From positions 1-64,000 of the forward strand of contig JAHLJT010003027.1 of NCBI GenBank assembly GCA_031308135.1: a stretch of 64,000 nucleotides of DNA, given 5' to 3'. The position numbers were made by a program, and so were the translations under genes. Positions 14,271 through 24,400 of the stretch are shown in pieces. The stretch is from Acheta domesticus (Eukaryota > Arthropoda > Insecta > Orthoptera > Gryllidae). The stretch's first letter is position 1. Each line of letters opens with the position of its first letter. The notes under the pieces were generated by a model that saw nothing but the letters and a program-made list of their open reading frames with translations, was not told the DNA's origin and searched no databases.

Positions 14271-15470
14271 TCAAATTTCTAATCATTTTTTCTAATAAGA
14301 ACACAAATATTGTGATATATAAGTTTCAAACCATCGGAATCTGCCAAGTAGAAGCGTAGCGCAATTACTAAGGCGCTCGCTTAGCAATCAATGGGTATCG
14401 CGTTCGAAACCCAACTCCTTCAAATTTCTAAGCATTTTTTCTAATAAGAACACAAATATTGTGATATATAAGTTTCATAACCATCGGAATCTGCCAAGTA
14501 GAAGCGTAGCGCAATTACTAAGGCGCTCGCTTAGCAATCAATGGTATCGCGTTCGAAAACCCAACTCCTTCAAATTTCTAATCATTTTTTCTAATAAGAA
14601 CACAAATATTGTGATATATAAGTTTCAATACCATCGGAATCTGCCAAGTAGAAGCGTAGCGCAATTACTAAGGCGCTGCTTAGCAATCAATGGGTATCGC
14701 GTTCGAAACCCAACTCCTTCAAATTTCTAATCATTTTTTCTAATAAGAACACAAATATTGTGATATATAAGTTTCAAACCATCGGAATCTGCCAAGTAGA
14801 AGCGTAGCGCAATTACTAAGGCGCTGGCTTAGCAATCAATGGGTATCGCGTTCGAAACCCAACTCCTTCAAATTTCTAATCATTTTTTCTAATAAGAACA
14901 CAAATATTGTGATATATAAGTTTCATACCATCGGAATCTGCCAAGTAGAAGCGTAGCGCAATTACTAAGGCGCTGGCTTAGCAATCAATGGGTATCGCGT
15001 TCGAAACCCAACTCCTTCAAATTTCTAAGCATTTTTTCTAATAAGAACACAAATATTGTGATATATAAGTTTCAAACCATCGGAATCTGCCAAGTAGAAG
15101 CGTAGCGCAATTACTAAGGCGCTGGCTTAGCAATCAATGGGTATCGCGTTCGAAACCCAACTCCTTCAAATTTCTAAGCATTTTTTCTAATAAGAACACA
15201 AATATTGTGATATATAAGTTTCAACCATCGGAATCTGCAAGTAGAAGCGTAGCGCAATTACTAAGGCGCTGGCTTAGCAATCAATGGGTATCGCGTCGAA
15301 ACCCAACTCCTTCAAATTTCTAATCATTTTTTCTAATAAGAACACAAATATTGTGATATATAAGTTTTCATACCATCGGAATCTGCCAAGTAGAACGTAG
15401 CGCAATTACTAAGGCGCTCGCTTAGCACTCAATGGGTATCGCGTTCGAAACCAACTCCTTCAAATTTCTA
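14271..15470 (+). repeat. Degenerate patch within the array
   Basis: About eight copies are clearly more diverged than the copies on either side. G103T (CTAATCATT) occurs near 14283, 14582, 14731, 14880 and 15324. G49C (GCGCTCGC) occurs near 14377, 14527 and 15418. Single-base losses give ATGGTATC (14543), GCGCTGCTTAG (14687), TCTGCAAG (15238), GCGTCGAAA (15296), TAGAACGTAG (15395) and GAAACCAAC (15450); extra bases give GAAAACCC (14558) and GTTTTCA (15365); A58C gives GCACTCAAT (15427). Canonical copies occur inside it (about 14925-15220), so it is mixed. It may be an older array segment, a former array end or breakpoint, or a stretch of poor consensus quality. Confidence 0.8.
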
Positions 15471-18400
15471 AGCATTTTTTCTAATAAGAACACAAATATT
15501 GTGATATATAAGTTTCAATACCATCGGAATCTGCCAAGTAGAAGCGTAGCGCAATTACTAAGGCGCTGGCTTAGCAATCAATGGGTATCGCGTTCGAAAC
15601 CCAACTCCTTCAAATTTCTAAGCATTTTTTCTAATAAGAACACAAATATTGTGATATATAAGTTTCAAACCATCGGAATCTGCCAAGTAGAAGCGTAGCG
15701 CAATTACTAAGGCGCTGGCTTAGCAATCAATGGGTATCGCGTTCGAAACCCAACTCCTTCAAATTTCTAAGCATTTTTTCTAATAAGAACACAAATATTG
15801 TGATATATAAGTTTCAAACCATCGGAATCTGCCAAGTAGAAGCGTAGCGCAATTACTAAGGCGCTGGCTTAGCAATCAATGGGTATCGCGTTCGAAACCC
15901 AACTCCTTCAAATTTCTAAGCATTTTTTCTAATAAGAACACAAATATTGTGATATATAAGTTTCAAACCATCGGAATCTGCCAAGTAGAAGCGTAGCGCA
16001 ATTACTAAGGCGCTGGCTTAGCAATCAATGGGTATCGCGTTCGAAACCCAACTCCTTCAAATTTCTAAGCATTTTTTCTAATAAGAACACAAATATTGTG
16101 ATATATAAGTTTCAAACCATCGGAATCTGCCAAGTAGAAGCGTAGCGCAATTACTAAGGCGCTGGCTTAGCAATCAATGGGTATCGCGTTCGAAACCCAA
16201 CTCCTTCAAATTTCTAAGCATTTTTTCTAATAAGAACACAAATATTGTGATATATAAGTTTCAAACCATCGGAATCTGCCAAGTAGAAGCGTAGCGCAAT
16301 TACTAAGGCGCTGGCTTAGCAATCAATGGGTATCGCGTTCGAAACCCAACTCCTTCAAATTTCTAAGCATTTTTTCTAATAAGAACACAAATATTGTGAT
16401 ATATAAGTTTCAAACCATCGGAATCTGCCAAGTAGAAGCGTAGCGCAATTACTAAGGCGCTGGCTTAGCAATCAATGGGTATCGCGTTCGAAACCCAACT
16501 CCTTCAAATTTCTAAGCATTTTTTTCTAATAAGAACACAAATATTGTGATATATAAGTTTCAAACCATCGGAATCTGCCAAGTAGAAGCGTAGCGCAATT
16601 ACTAAGGCGCTGGCTTAGCAATCAATGGGTATCGCGTTCGAAACCCAACTCCTTCAAATTTCTAAGCATTTTTTCTAATAAGAACACAAATATTGTGATA
16701 TATAAGTTTCAAACCATCGGAATCTGCCAAGTAGAAGCGTAGCGCAATTACTAAGGCGCTGGCTTAGCAATCAATGGGTATCGCGTTCGAAACCCAACTC
16801 CTTCAAATTTCTAAGCATTTTTTCTAATAAGAACACAAATATTGTGATATATAAGTTTCAAACCATCGGAATCTGCCAAGTAGAAGCGTAGCGCAATTAC
16901 TAAGGCGCTGGCTTAGCAATCAATGGGTATCGCGTTCGAAACCCAACTCCTTCAAATTTCTAAGCATTTTTTCTAATAAGAACACAAATATTGTGATATA
17001 TAAGTTTCAACCATCGGAATCTGCCAAGTAGAAGCGTAGCGCAATTACTAAGGCGCTGGCTTAGCAATCAATGGGTATCGCGTTCGAAACCCAACTCCTT
17101 CAAATTTCTAAGCATTTTTTCTAATAAGAACACAAATATTGTGATATATAAGTTTCAATACCATCGGAATCTGCCAAGTAGAAGCGTAGCGCAATTACTA
17201 AGGCGCTGGCTTAGCAATCAATGGGTATCGCGTTCGAAACCCAACTCCTTCAAATTTCTAAGCATTTTTTCTAATAAGAACACAAATATTGTGATATATA
17301 AGTTTCAAACCATCGGAATCTGCCAAGTAGAAGCGTAGCGCAATTACTAAGGCGCTGGCTTAGCAATCAATGGGTATCGCGTTCGAAACCCAACTCCTTC
17401 AAATTTCTAAGCATTTTTTCTAATAAGAACACAAATATTGTGATATATAAGTTTCAAACCATCGGAATCTGCCAAGTAGAAGCGTAGCGCAATTACTAAG
17501 GCGCTGGCTTAGCAATCAATGGGTATCGCGTTCGAAACCCAACTCCTTCAAATTTCTAAGCATTTTTTCTAATAAGAACACAAATATTGTGATATATAAG
17601 TTTCAATACCATCGGAATCTGCCAAGTAGAAGCGTAGCGCAATTACTAAGGCGCTGGCTTAGCAATCAATGGGTATCGCGTTCGAAACCCAACTCCTTCA
17701 AATTTCTAAGCATTTTTTTCTAATAAGAACACAAATATTGTGATATATAAGTTTCAAACCATCGGAATCTGCCAAGTAGAAGCGTAGCGCAATTACTAAG
17801 GCGCTGGCTTAGCAATCAATGGGTATCGCGTTCGAAACCCAACTCCTTCAAATTTCTAAGCATTTTTTCTAATAAGAACACAAATATTGTGATATATAAG
17901 TTTCAAACCATCGGAATCTGCCAAGTAGAAGCGTAGCGCAATTACTAAGGCGCTGGCTTAGCAATCAATGGGTATCGCGTTCGAAACCCAACTCCTTCAA
18001 ATTTCTAAGCATTTTTTCTAATAAGAACACAAATATTGTGATATATAAGTTTCAATACCATCGGAATCTGCCAAGTAGAAGCGTAGCGCAATTACTAAGG
18101 CGCTGGCTTAGCAATCAATGGGTATCGCGTTCGAAACCCAACTCCTTCAAATTTCTAAGCATTTTTTCTAATAAGAACACAAATATTGTGATATATAAGT
18201 TTCAACCATCGGAATCTGCCAAGTAGAAGCGTAGCGCAATTACTAAGGCGCTGGCTTAGCAATCAATGGGTATCGCGTTCGAAACCCAACTCCTTCAAAT
18301 TTCTAAGCATTTTTTCTAATAAGAACACAAATATTGTGATATATAAGTTTCAAACCATCGGAATCTGCCAAGTAGAAGCGTAGCGCAATTACTAAGGCGC

Positions 18401-21333
18401 TGGCTTAGCAATCAATGGGTATCGCGTTCGAAACCCAACTCCTTCAAATTTCTAAGCATTTTTTTCTAATAAGAACACAAATATTGTGATATATAAGTTT
18501 CAAACCATCGGAATCTGCCAAGTAGAAGCGTAGCGCAATTACTAAGGCGCTGGCTTAGCAATCAATGGGTATCGCGTTCGAAACCCAACTCCTTCAAATT
18601 TCTAAGCATTTTTTCTAATAAGAACACAAATATTGTGATATATAAGTTTCAAACCATCGGAATCTGCCAAGTAGAAGCGTAGCGCAATTACTAAGGCGCT
18701 GGCTTAGCAATCAATGGGTATCGCGTTCGAAACCCAACTCCTTCAAATTTCTAAGCATTTTTTCTAATAAGAACACAAATATTGTGATATATAAGTTTCA
18801 AACCATCGGAATCTGCCAAGTAGAAGCGTAGCGCAATTACTAAGGCGCTGGCTTAGCAATCAATGGGTATCGCGTTCGAAACCCAACTCCTTCAAATTTC
18901 TAAGCATTTTTTCTAATAAGAACACAAATATTGTGATATATAAGTTTCAAACCATCGGAATCTGCCAAGTAGAAGCGTAGCGCAATTACTAAGGCGCTGG
19001 CTTAGCAATCAATGGGTATCGCGTTCGAAACCCAACTCCTTCAAATTTCTAAGCATTTTTTCTAATAAGAACACAAATATTGTGATATATAAGTTTCAAA
19101 CCATCGGAATCTGCCAAGTAGAAGCGTAGCGCAATTACTAAGGCGCTGGCTTAGCAATCAATGGGTATCGCGTTCGAAACCCAACTCCTTCAAATTTCTA
19201 AGCATTTTTTCTAATAAGAACACAAATATTGTGATATATAAGTTTCAAACCATCGGAATCTGCCAAGTAGAAGCGTAGCGCAATTACTAAGGCGCTGGCT
19301 TAGCAATCAATGGGTATCGCGTTCGAAACCCAACTCCTTCAAATTTCTAAGCATTTTTTCTAATAAGAACACAAATATTGTGATATATAAGTTTCAAACC
19401 ATCGGAATCTGCCAAGTAGAAGCGTAGCGCAATTACTAAGGCGCTGGCTTAGCAATCAATGGGTATCGCGTTCGAAACCCAACTCCTTCAAATTTCTAAG
19501 CATTTTTTCTAATAAGAACACAAATATTGTGATATATAAGTTTCAAACCATCGGAATCTGCCAAGTAGAAGCGTAGCGCAATTACTAAGGCGCTGGCTTA
19601 GCAATCAATGGGTATCGCGTTCGAAACCCAACTCCTTCAAATTTCTAAGCATTTTTTCTAATAAGAACACAAATATTGTGATATATAAGTTTCAAACCAT
19701 CGGAATCTGCCAAGTAGAAGCGTAGCGCAATTACTAAGGCGCTGGCTTAGCAATCAATGGGTATCGCGTTCGAAACCCAACTCCTTCAAATTTCTAAGCA
19801 TTTTTTCTAATAAGAACACAAATATTGTGATATATAAGTTTCAAACCATCGGAATCTGCCAAGTAGAAGCGTAGCGCAATTACTAAGGCGCTGGCTTAGC
19901 AATCAATGGGTATCGCGTTCGAAACCCAACTCCTTCAAATTTCTAAGCATTTTTTTTAATAAGAACACAAATATTGTGATATATAAGTTTCAATACCATC
20001 GGAATCTGCCAAGTAGAAGCGTAGCGCAATTACTAAGGCGCTGGCTTAGCAATCAATGGGTATCGCGTTCGAAACCCAACTCCTTCAAATTTCTAAGCAT
20101 TTTTTCTAATAAGAACACAAATATTGTGATATATAAGTTTCAAACCATCGGAATCTGCCAAGTAGAAGCGTAGCGCAATTACTAAGGCGCTGGCTTAGCA
20201 ATCAATGGGTATCGCGTTCGAAACCCAACTCCTTCAAATTTCTAAGCATTTTTTCTAATAAGAACACAAATATTGTGATATATAAGTTTCAAACCATCGG
20301 AATCTGCCAAGTAGAAGCGTAGCGCAATTACTAAGGCGCTGGCTTAGCAATCAATGGGTATCGCGTTCGAAACCCAACTCCTTCAAATTTCTAAGCATTT
20401 TTTCTAATAAGAACACAAATATTGTGATATATAAGTTTCAAACCATCGGAATCTGCCAAGTAGAAGCGTAGCGCAATTACTAAGGCGCTGGCTTAGCAAT
20501 CAATGGGTATCGCGTTCGAAACCCAACTCCTTCAAATTTCTAAGCATTTTTTCTAATAAGAACACAAATATTGTGATATATAAGTTTCAAACCATCGGAA
20601 TCTGCCAAGTAGAAGCGTAGCGCAATTACTAAGGCGCTGGCTTAGCAATCAATGGTATCGCGTTCGAAACCCAACTCCTTCAAATTTCTAAGCATTTTTT
20701 CTAATAAGAACACAAATATTGTGATATATAAGTTTCAAACCATCGGAATCTGCCAAGTAGAAGCGTAGCGCAATTACTAAGGCGCTGGCTTAGCAATCAA
20801 TGGGTATCGCGTTCGAAACCCAACTCCTTCAAATTTCTAAGCATTTTTTCTAATAAGAACACAAATATTGTGATATATAAGTTTCAAACCATCGGAATCT
20901 GCCAAGTAGAAGCGTAGCGCAATTACTAAGGCGCTGGCTTAGCAATCAATGGGTATCGCGTTCGAAACCCAACTCCTTCAAATTTCTAAGCATTTTTTCT
21001 AATAAGAACACAAATATTGTGATATATAAGTTTCAAACCATCGGAATCTGCCAAGTAGAAGCGTAGCGCAATTACTAAGGCGCTGGCTTAGCAATCAATG
21101 GGTATCGCGTTCGAAACCCAACTCCTTCAAATTTCTAAGCATTTTTTCTAATAAGAACACAAATATTGTGATATATAAGTTTCAAACCATCGGAATCTGC
21201 CAAGTAGAAGCGTAGCGCAATTACTAAGGCGCTGGCTTAGCAATCAATGGTATCGCGTTCGAAACCCAACTCCTTCAAATTTCTAAGCATTTTTTCTAAT
21301 AAGAACACAAATATTGTGATATATAAGTTTCAA
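15471..21333 (+). repeat. Domain 2: mostly canonical subfamily A with scattered variants
   Basis: About 39 copies, chiefly the AAACC junction. Variants seen: AATACC junctions near 15520, 17158, 17607, 18055 and 19993; 148-bp AACC junctions near 17010 and 18205; T7 near 16521, 17713 and 18450; a T8 tract at 19950-19957; loss of one G from GGG near 20654 and 21249. The last two are four monomers (about 596 bp) apart. No gene is present. Confidence 0.88.
21320..21327 (+). promoter_or_regulatory. TATA-like motif upstream of the tRNA-like module, example copy
   Basis: TATATAAG (monomer 136-143) lies 35 to 28 bp upstream of the first base of the tRNA-like module in the next copy. Plant tRNA genes often carry a TATA-like element near -30 and a CAA start motif at -10 to -2; here a CAA (monomer 16-18) falls at -6 to -4. 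In an A+T-rich tail such a motif could also be chance. It is fixed in all copies I read. Confidence 0.3.
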
Positions 21334-21360
21334 ACCATCGGAATCTGCCAAGTAGAAGCG

Positions 21361-21372
21361 TAGCGCAATTAC
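21361..21372 (+). promoter_or_regulatory. A-box-like element (RNA polymerase III), example copy
   Basis: Monomer positions 28-39 read TAGCGCAATTAC and match 10 of 12 positions of the A-box consensus TRGCNNARYNGG; the two misses are the final GG. It starts 44 bp before the B box, the spacing found in tRNA genes (TFIIIC binding sites). A second 10-of-12 match, TGGCTTAGCAAT at 48-59, is only 24 bp from the B box and is less likely. The motif is present in essentially every monomer of both subfamilies. Confidence 0.5.
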
Positions 21373-21381
21373 TAAGGCGCT
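21362..21381 (+). other. Stem-loop AGCGC / GCGCT, example copy
   Basis: A perfect 5-bp G+C-rich stem (monomer 29-33 with 44-48) encloses a 10-nt loop AATTACTAAG. It corresponds to the D arm in the tRNA-like reading. It is kept in nearly all copies; an inserted T at the start of the 5' arm near 49374 (GCGCTAGCGC) leaves the 3' arm intact. Confidence 0.55.
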
Positions 21382-21395
21382 GGCTTAGCAATCAA

Positions 21396-21417
21396 TGGGT
21401 ATCGCGTTCGAAACCCA
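21396..21417 (+). other. Stem-loop TGGGT / ACCCA, present in subfamily A only
   Basis: Monomer 63-67 (TGGGT) can pair with 80-84 (ACCCA) around a 12-nt loop that carries most of the B box. The G65T substitution that marks the second subfamily (from 49348) turns the 5' arm into TGTGT and creates a central T-C mismatch, so this pairing is weakened across the last 14.7 kb of the window. Confidence 0.35.
21405..21415 (+). promoter_or_regulatory. B-box-like element (RNA polymerase III), example copy
   Basis: Monomer positions 72-82 read CGTTCGAAACC and match 10 of 11 positions of the B-box consensus GGTTCGANNCC, including the complete core GTTCGAnnC. The only miss is the first G. The B box is the main TFIIIC contact in tRNA genes and tRNA-derived SINEs. 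It is almost invariant across the window: the only breaks I saw are a T deletion near 15296, a C deletion in the following CCC in a few copies, and an inserted T near 49277. Confidence 0.6.
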
Positions 21418-21438
21418 ACTCCTTCAAATTTCTAAGCA

Positions 21439-21444
21439 TTTTTT
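21439..21444 (+). terminator. T6 tract, possible pol III terminator, example copy
   Basis: Six T residues on the sense strand (monomer 106-111) begin 23 bp after the B box and 13 bp after the end of the tRNA-like pairing. Runs of four or more T terminate RNA polymerase III, so the tract is well placed to end a transcript of roughly 90-110 nt. In the second subfamily many copies have T7, and one copy near 19950-19957 has T8 because the following C is T. Confidence 0.45.
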
Positions 21445-21454
21445 CTAATAAGAA

Positions 21455-21467
21455 CACAAATATTGTG
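21455..21467 (+). other. Dyad CACAA-ATA-TTGTG, example copy
   Basis: A 5-bp inverted repeat with a 3-bp centre (monomer 122-134) lies just upstream of the TATA-like motif. One copy (near 50370) has lost an A and so carries a perfect 12-bp palindrome, CACAATATTGTG. A role as a binding site for a dimeric protein is possible but unsupported beyond its symmetry and conservation. Confidence 0.4.
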
Positions 21468-24400
21468 ATATATAAGTTTCAAACCATCGGAATCTGCCAA
21501 GTAGAAGCGTAGCGCAATTACTAAGGCGCTGGCTTAGCAATCAATGGGTATCGCGTTCGAAACCCAACTCCTTCAAATTTCTAAGCATTTTTTCTAATAA
21601 GAACACAAATATTGTGATATATAAGTTTCAAACCATCGGAATCTGCCAAGTAGAAGCGTAGCGCAATTACTAAGGCGCTGGCTTAGCAATCAATGGGTAT
21701 CGCGTTCGAAACCCAACTCCTTCAAATTTCTAAGCATTTTTTCTAATAAGAACACAAATATTGTGATATATAAGTTTCAAACCATCGGAATCTGCCAAGT
21801 AGAAGCGTAGCGCAATTACTAAGGCGCTGGCTTAGCAATCAATGGGTATCGCGTTCGAAACCCAACTCCTTCAAATTTCTAAGCATTTTTTCTAATAAGA
21901 ACACAAATATTGTGATATATAAGTTTCAAACCATCGGAATCTGCCAAGTAGAAGCGTAGCGCAATTACTAAGGCGCTGGCTTAGCAATCAATGGGTATCG
22001 CGTTCGAAACCCAACTCCTTCAAATTTCTAAGCATTTTTTCTAATAAGAACACAAATATTGTGATATATAAGTTTCAAACCATCGGAATCTGCCAAGTAG
22101 AAGCGTAGCGCAATTACTAAGGCGCTGGCTTAGCAATCAATGGGTATCGCGTTCGAAACCCAACTCCTTCAAATTTCTAAGCATTTTTTCTAATAAGAAC
22201 ACAAATATTGTGATATATAAGTTTCAAACCATCGGAATCTGCCAAGTAGAAGCGTAGCGCAATTACTAAGGCGCTGGCTTAGCAATCAATGGGTATCGCG
22301 TTCGAAACCCAACTCCTTCAAATTTCTAAGCATTTTTTCTAATAAGAACACAAATATTGTGATATATAAGTTTCAAACCATCGGAATCTGCCAAGTAGAA
22401 GCGTAGCGCAATTACTAAGGCGCTGGCTTAGCAATCAATGGGTATCGCGTTCGAAACCCAACTCCTTCAAATTTCTAAGCATTTTTTCTAATAAGAACAC
22501 AAATATTGTGATATATAAGTTTCAAACCATCGGAATCTGCCAAGTAGAAGCGTAGCGCAATTACTAAGGCGCTGGCTTAGCAATCAATGGGTATCGCGTT
22601 CGAAACCCAACTCCTTCAAATTTCTAAGCATTTTTTCTAATAAGAACACAAATATTGTGATATATAAGTTTCAAACCATCGGAATCTGCCAAGTAGAAGC
22701 GTAGCGCAATTACTAAGGCGCTGGCTTAGCAATCAATGGGTATCGCGTTCGAAACCCAACTCCTTCAAATTTCTAAGCATTTTTTCTAATAAGAACACAA
22801 ATATTGTGATATATAAGTTTCAAACCATCGGAATCTGCCAAGTAGAAGCGTAGCGCAATTACTAAGGCGCTGGCTTAGCAATCAATGGGTATCGCGTTCG
22901 AAACCCAACTCCTTCAAATTTCTAAGCATTTTTTCTAATAAGAACACAAATATTGTGATATATAAGTTTCAAACCATCGGAATCTGCCAAGTAGAAGCGT
23001 AGCGCAATTACTAAGGCGCTGGCTTAGCAATCAATGGGTATCGCGTTCGAAACCCAACTCCTTCAAATTTCTAAGCATTTTTTCTAATAAGAACACAAAT
23101 ATTGTGATATATAAGTTTCAAACCATCGGAATCTGCCAAGTAGAAGCGTAGCGCAATTACTAAGGCGCTGGCTTAGCAATCAATGGGTATCGCGTTCGAA
23201 ACCCAACTCCTTCAAATTTCTAAGCATTTTTTCTAATAAGAACACAAATATTGTGATATATAAGTTTCAAACCATCGGAATCTGCCAAGTAGAAGCGTAG
23301 CGCAATTACTAAGGCGCTGGCTTAGCAATCAATGGGTATCGCGTTCGAAACCCAACTCCTTCAAATTTCTAAGCATTTTTTCTAATAAGAACACAAATAT
23401 TGTGATATATAAGTTTCAAACCATCGGAATCTGCCAAGTAGAAGCGTAGCGCAATTACTAAGGCGCTGGCTTAGCAATCAATGGGTATCGCGTTCGAAAC
23501 CCAACTCCTTCAAATTTCTAAGCATTTTTTCTAATAAGAACACAAATATTGTGATATATAAGTTTCAAACCATCGGAATCTGCCAAGTAGAAGCGTAGCG
23601 CAATTACTAAGGCGCTGGCTTAGCAATCAATGGGTATCGCGTTCGAAACCCAACTCCTTCAAATTTCTAAGCATTTTTTCTAATAAGAACACAAATATTG
23701 TGATATATAAGTTTCAAACCATCGGAATCTGCCAAGTAGAAGCGTAGCGCAATTACTAAGGCGCTGGCTTAGCAATCAATGGGTATCGCGTTCGAAACCC
23801 AACTCCTTCAAATTTCTAAGCATTTTTTCTAATAAGAACACAAATATTGTGATATATAAGTTTCAAACCATCGGAATCTGCCAAGTAGAAGCGTAGCGCA
23901 ATTACTAAGGCGCTGGCTTAGCAATCAATGGGTATCGCGTTCGAAACCCAACTCCTTCAAATTTCTAAGCATTTTTTCTAATAAGAACACAAATATTGTG
24001 ATATATAAGTTTCAAACCATCGGAATCTGCCAAGTAGAAGCGTAGCGCAATTACTAAGGCGCTGGCTTAGCAATCAATGGGTATCGCGTTCGAAACCCAA
24101 CTCCTTCAAATTTCTAAGCATTTTTTCTAATAAGAACACAAATATTGTGATATATAAGTTTCAAACCATCGGAATCTGCCAAGTAGAAGCGTAGCGCAAT
24201 TACTAAGGCGCTGGCTTAGCAATCAATGGGTATCGCGTTCGAAACCCAACTCCTTCAAATTTCTAAGCATTTTTTCTAATAAGAACACAAATATTGTGAT
24301 ATATAAGTTTCAAACCATCGGAATCTGCCAAGTAGAAGCGTAGCGCAATTACTAAGGCGCTGGCTTAGCAATCAATGGGTATCGCGTTCGAAACCCAACT

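Larger units (their letters stand above)
21355..21425 (+). other. Degenerate tRNA-like module (one in each monomer)
   Basis: Monomer positions 22-92 resemble a decayed tRNA gene. Seen: GAAG (22-25) can pair with CTTC (89-92) as an acceptor remnant; T28-A29 fits tRNA positions 8-9; AGCGC (29-33) pairs with GCGCT (44-48) around a 10-nt loop, like a D arm; the T-loop hallmark G-TTCGA-AA-C (73-81) is complete. CTAAGGCGCTGG (39-50) resembles the D-arm/anticodon-stem region of eukaryotic Leu and Ser tRNAs. The distance from T28 (as U8) to T74 (as T54) is 46 nt, as in a standard tRNA. Missing: the D-loop GG pair, a convincing anticodon stem, and two of five T-stem pairs. It is thus unlikely to make a working tRNA. 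Origin from a tRNA or tRNA-derived SINE is inference; the isoacceptor is uncertain (Ser or Leu by wording, but without a long variable arm). Confidence 0.55.
21334..21482 (+). repeat. Reference monomer, subfamily A (149 bp)
   Basis: This copy is taken as the reference because it opens the uniform core of the array. Positions 1-92 have 46 G+C of 92 (50%); positions 93-149 have 11 of 57 (19%). All seven CpGs (C at 6, 26, 31, 45, 70, 72, 76) lie in the first half. With 31 C and 26 G the CpG observed/expected ratio is about 1.3, so CpG is not depleted. Subfamily A is defined here by T at 53 (GGCTTAGC) and G at 65 (AATGGGTATC), with T6 at 106-111. Single recognition sites TTCGAA, GGCGCT and AATATT predict a 149-bp ladder on digestion. 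The two-part composition suggests a G+C-rich tRNA-like module joined to an A+T-rich tail. Confidence 0.95.

Noticed and set aside
21396..21420. CENP-B box around TTCGAAACCC or its complement
   Set aside because: Only the TTCG part fits the core nTTCGnnnnAnnCGGGn; the A and CGGG positions do not match on either strand.
21355..21425. A functional tRNA gene in each monomer
   Set aside because: The D-loop GG, a stable anticodon stem and a full T stem are missing, so only a degenerate tRNA-like module is claimed.
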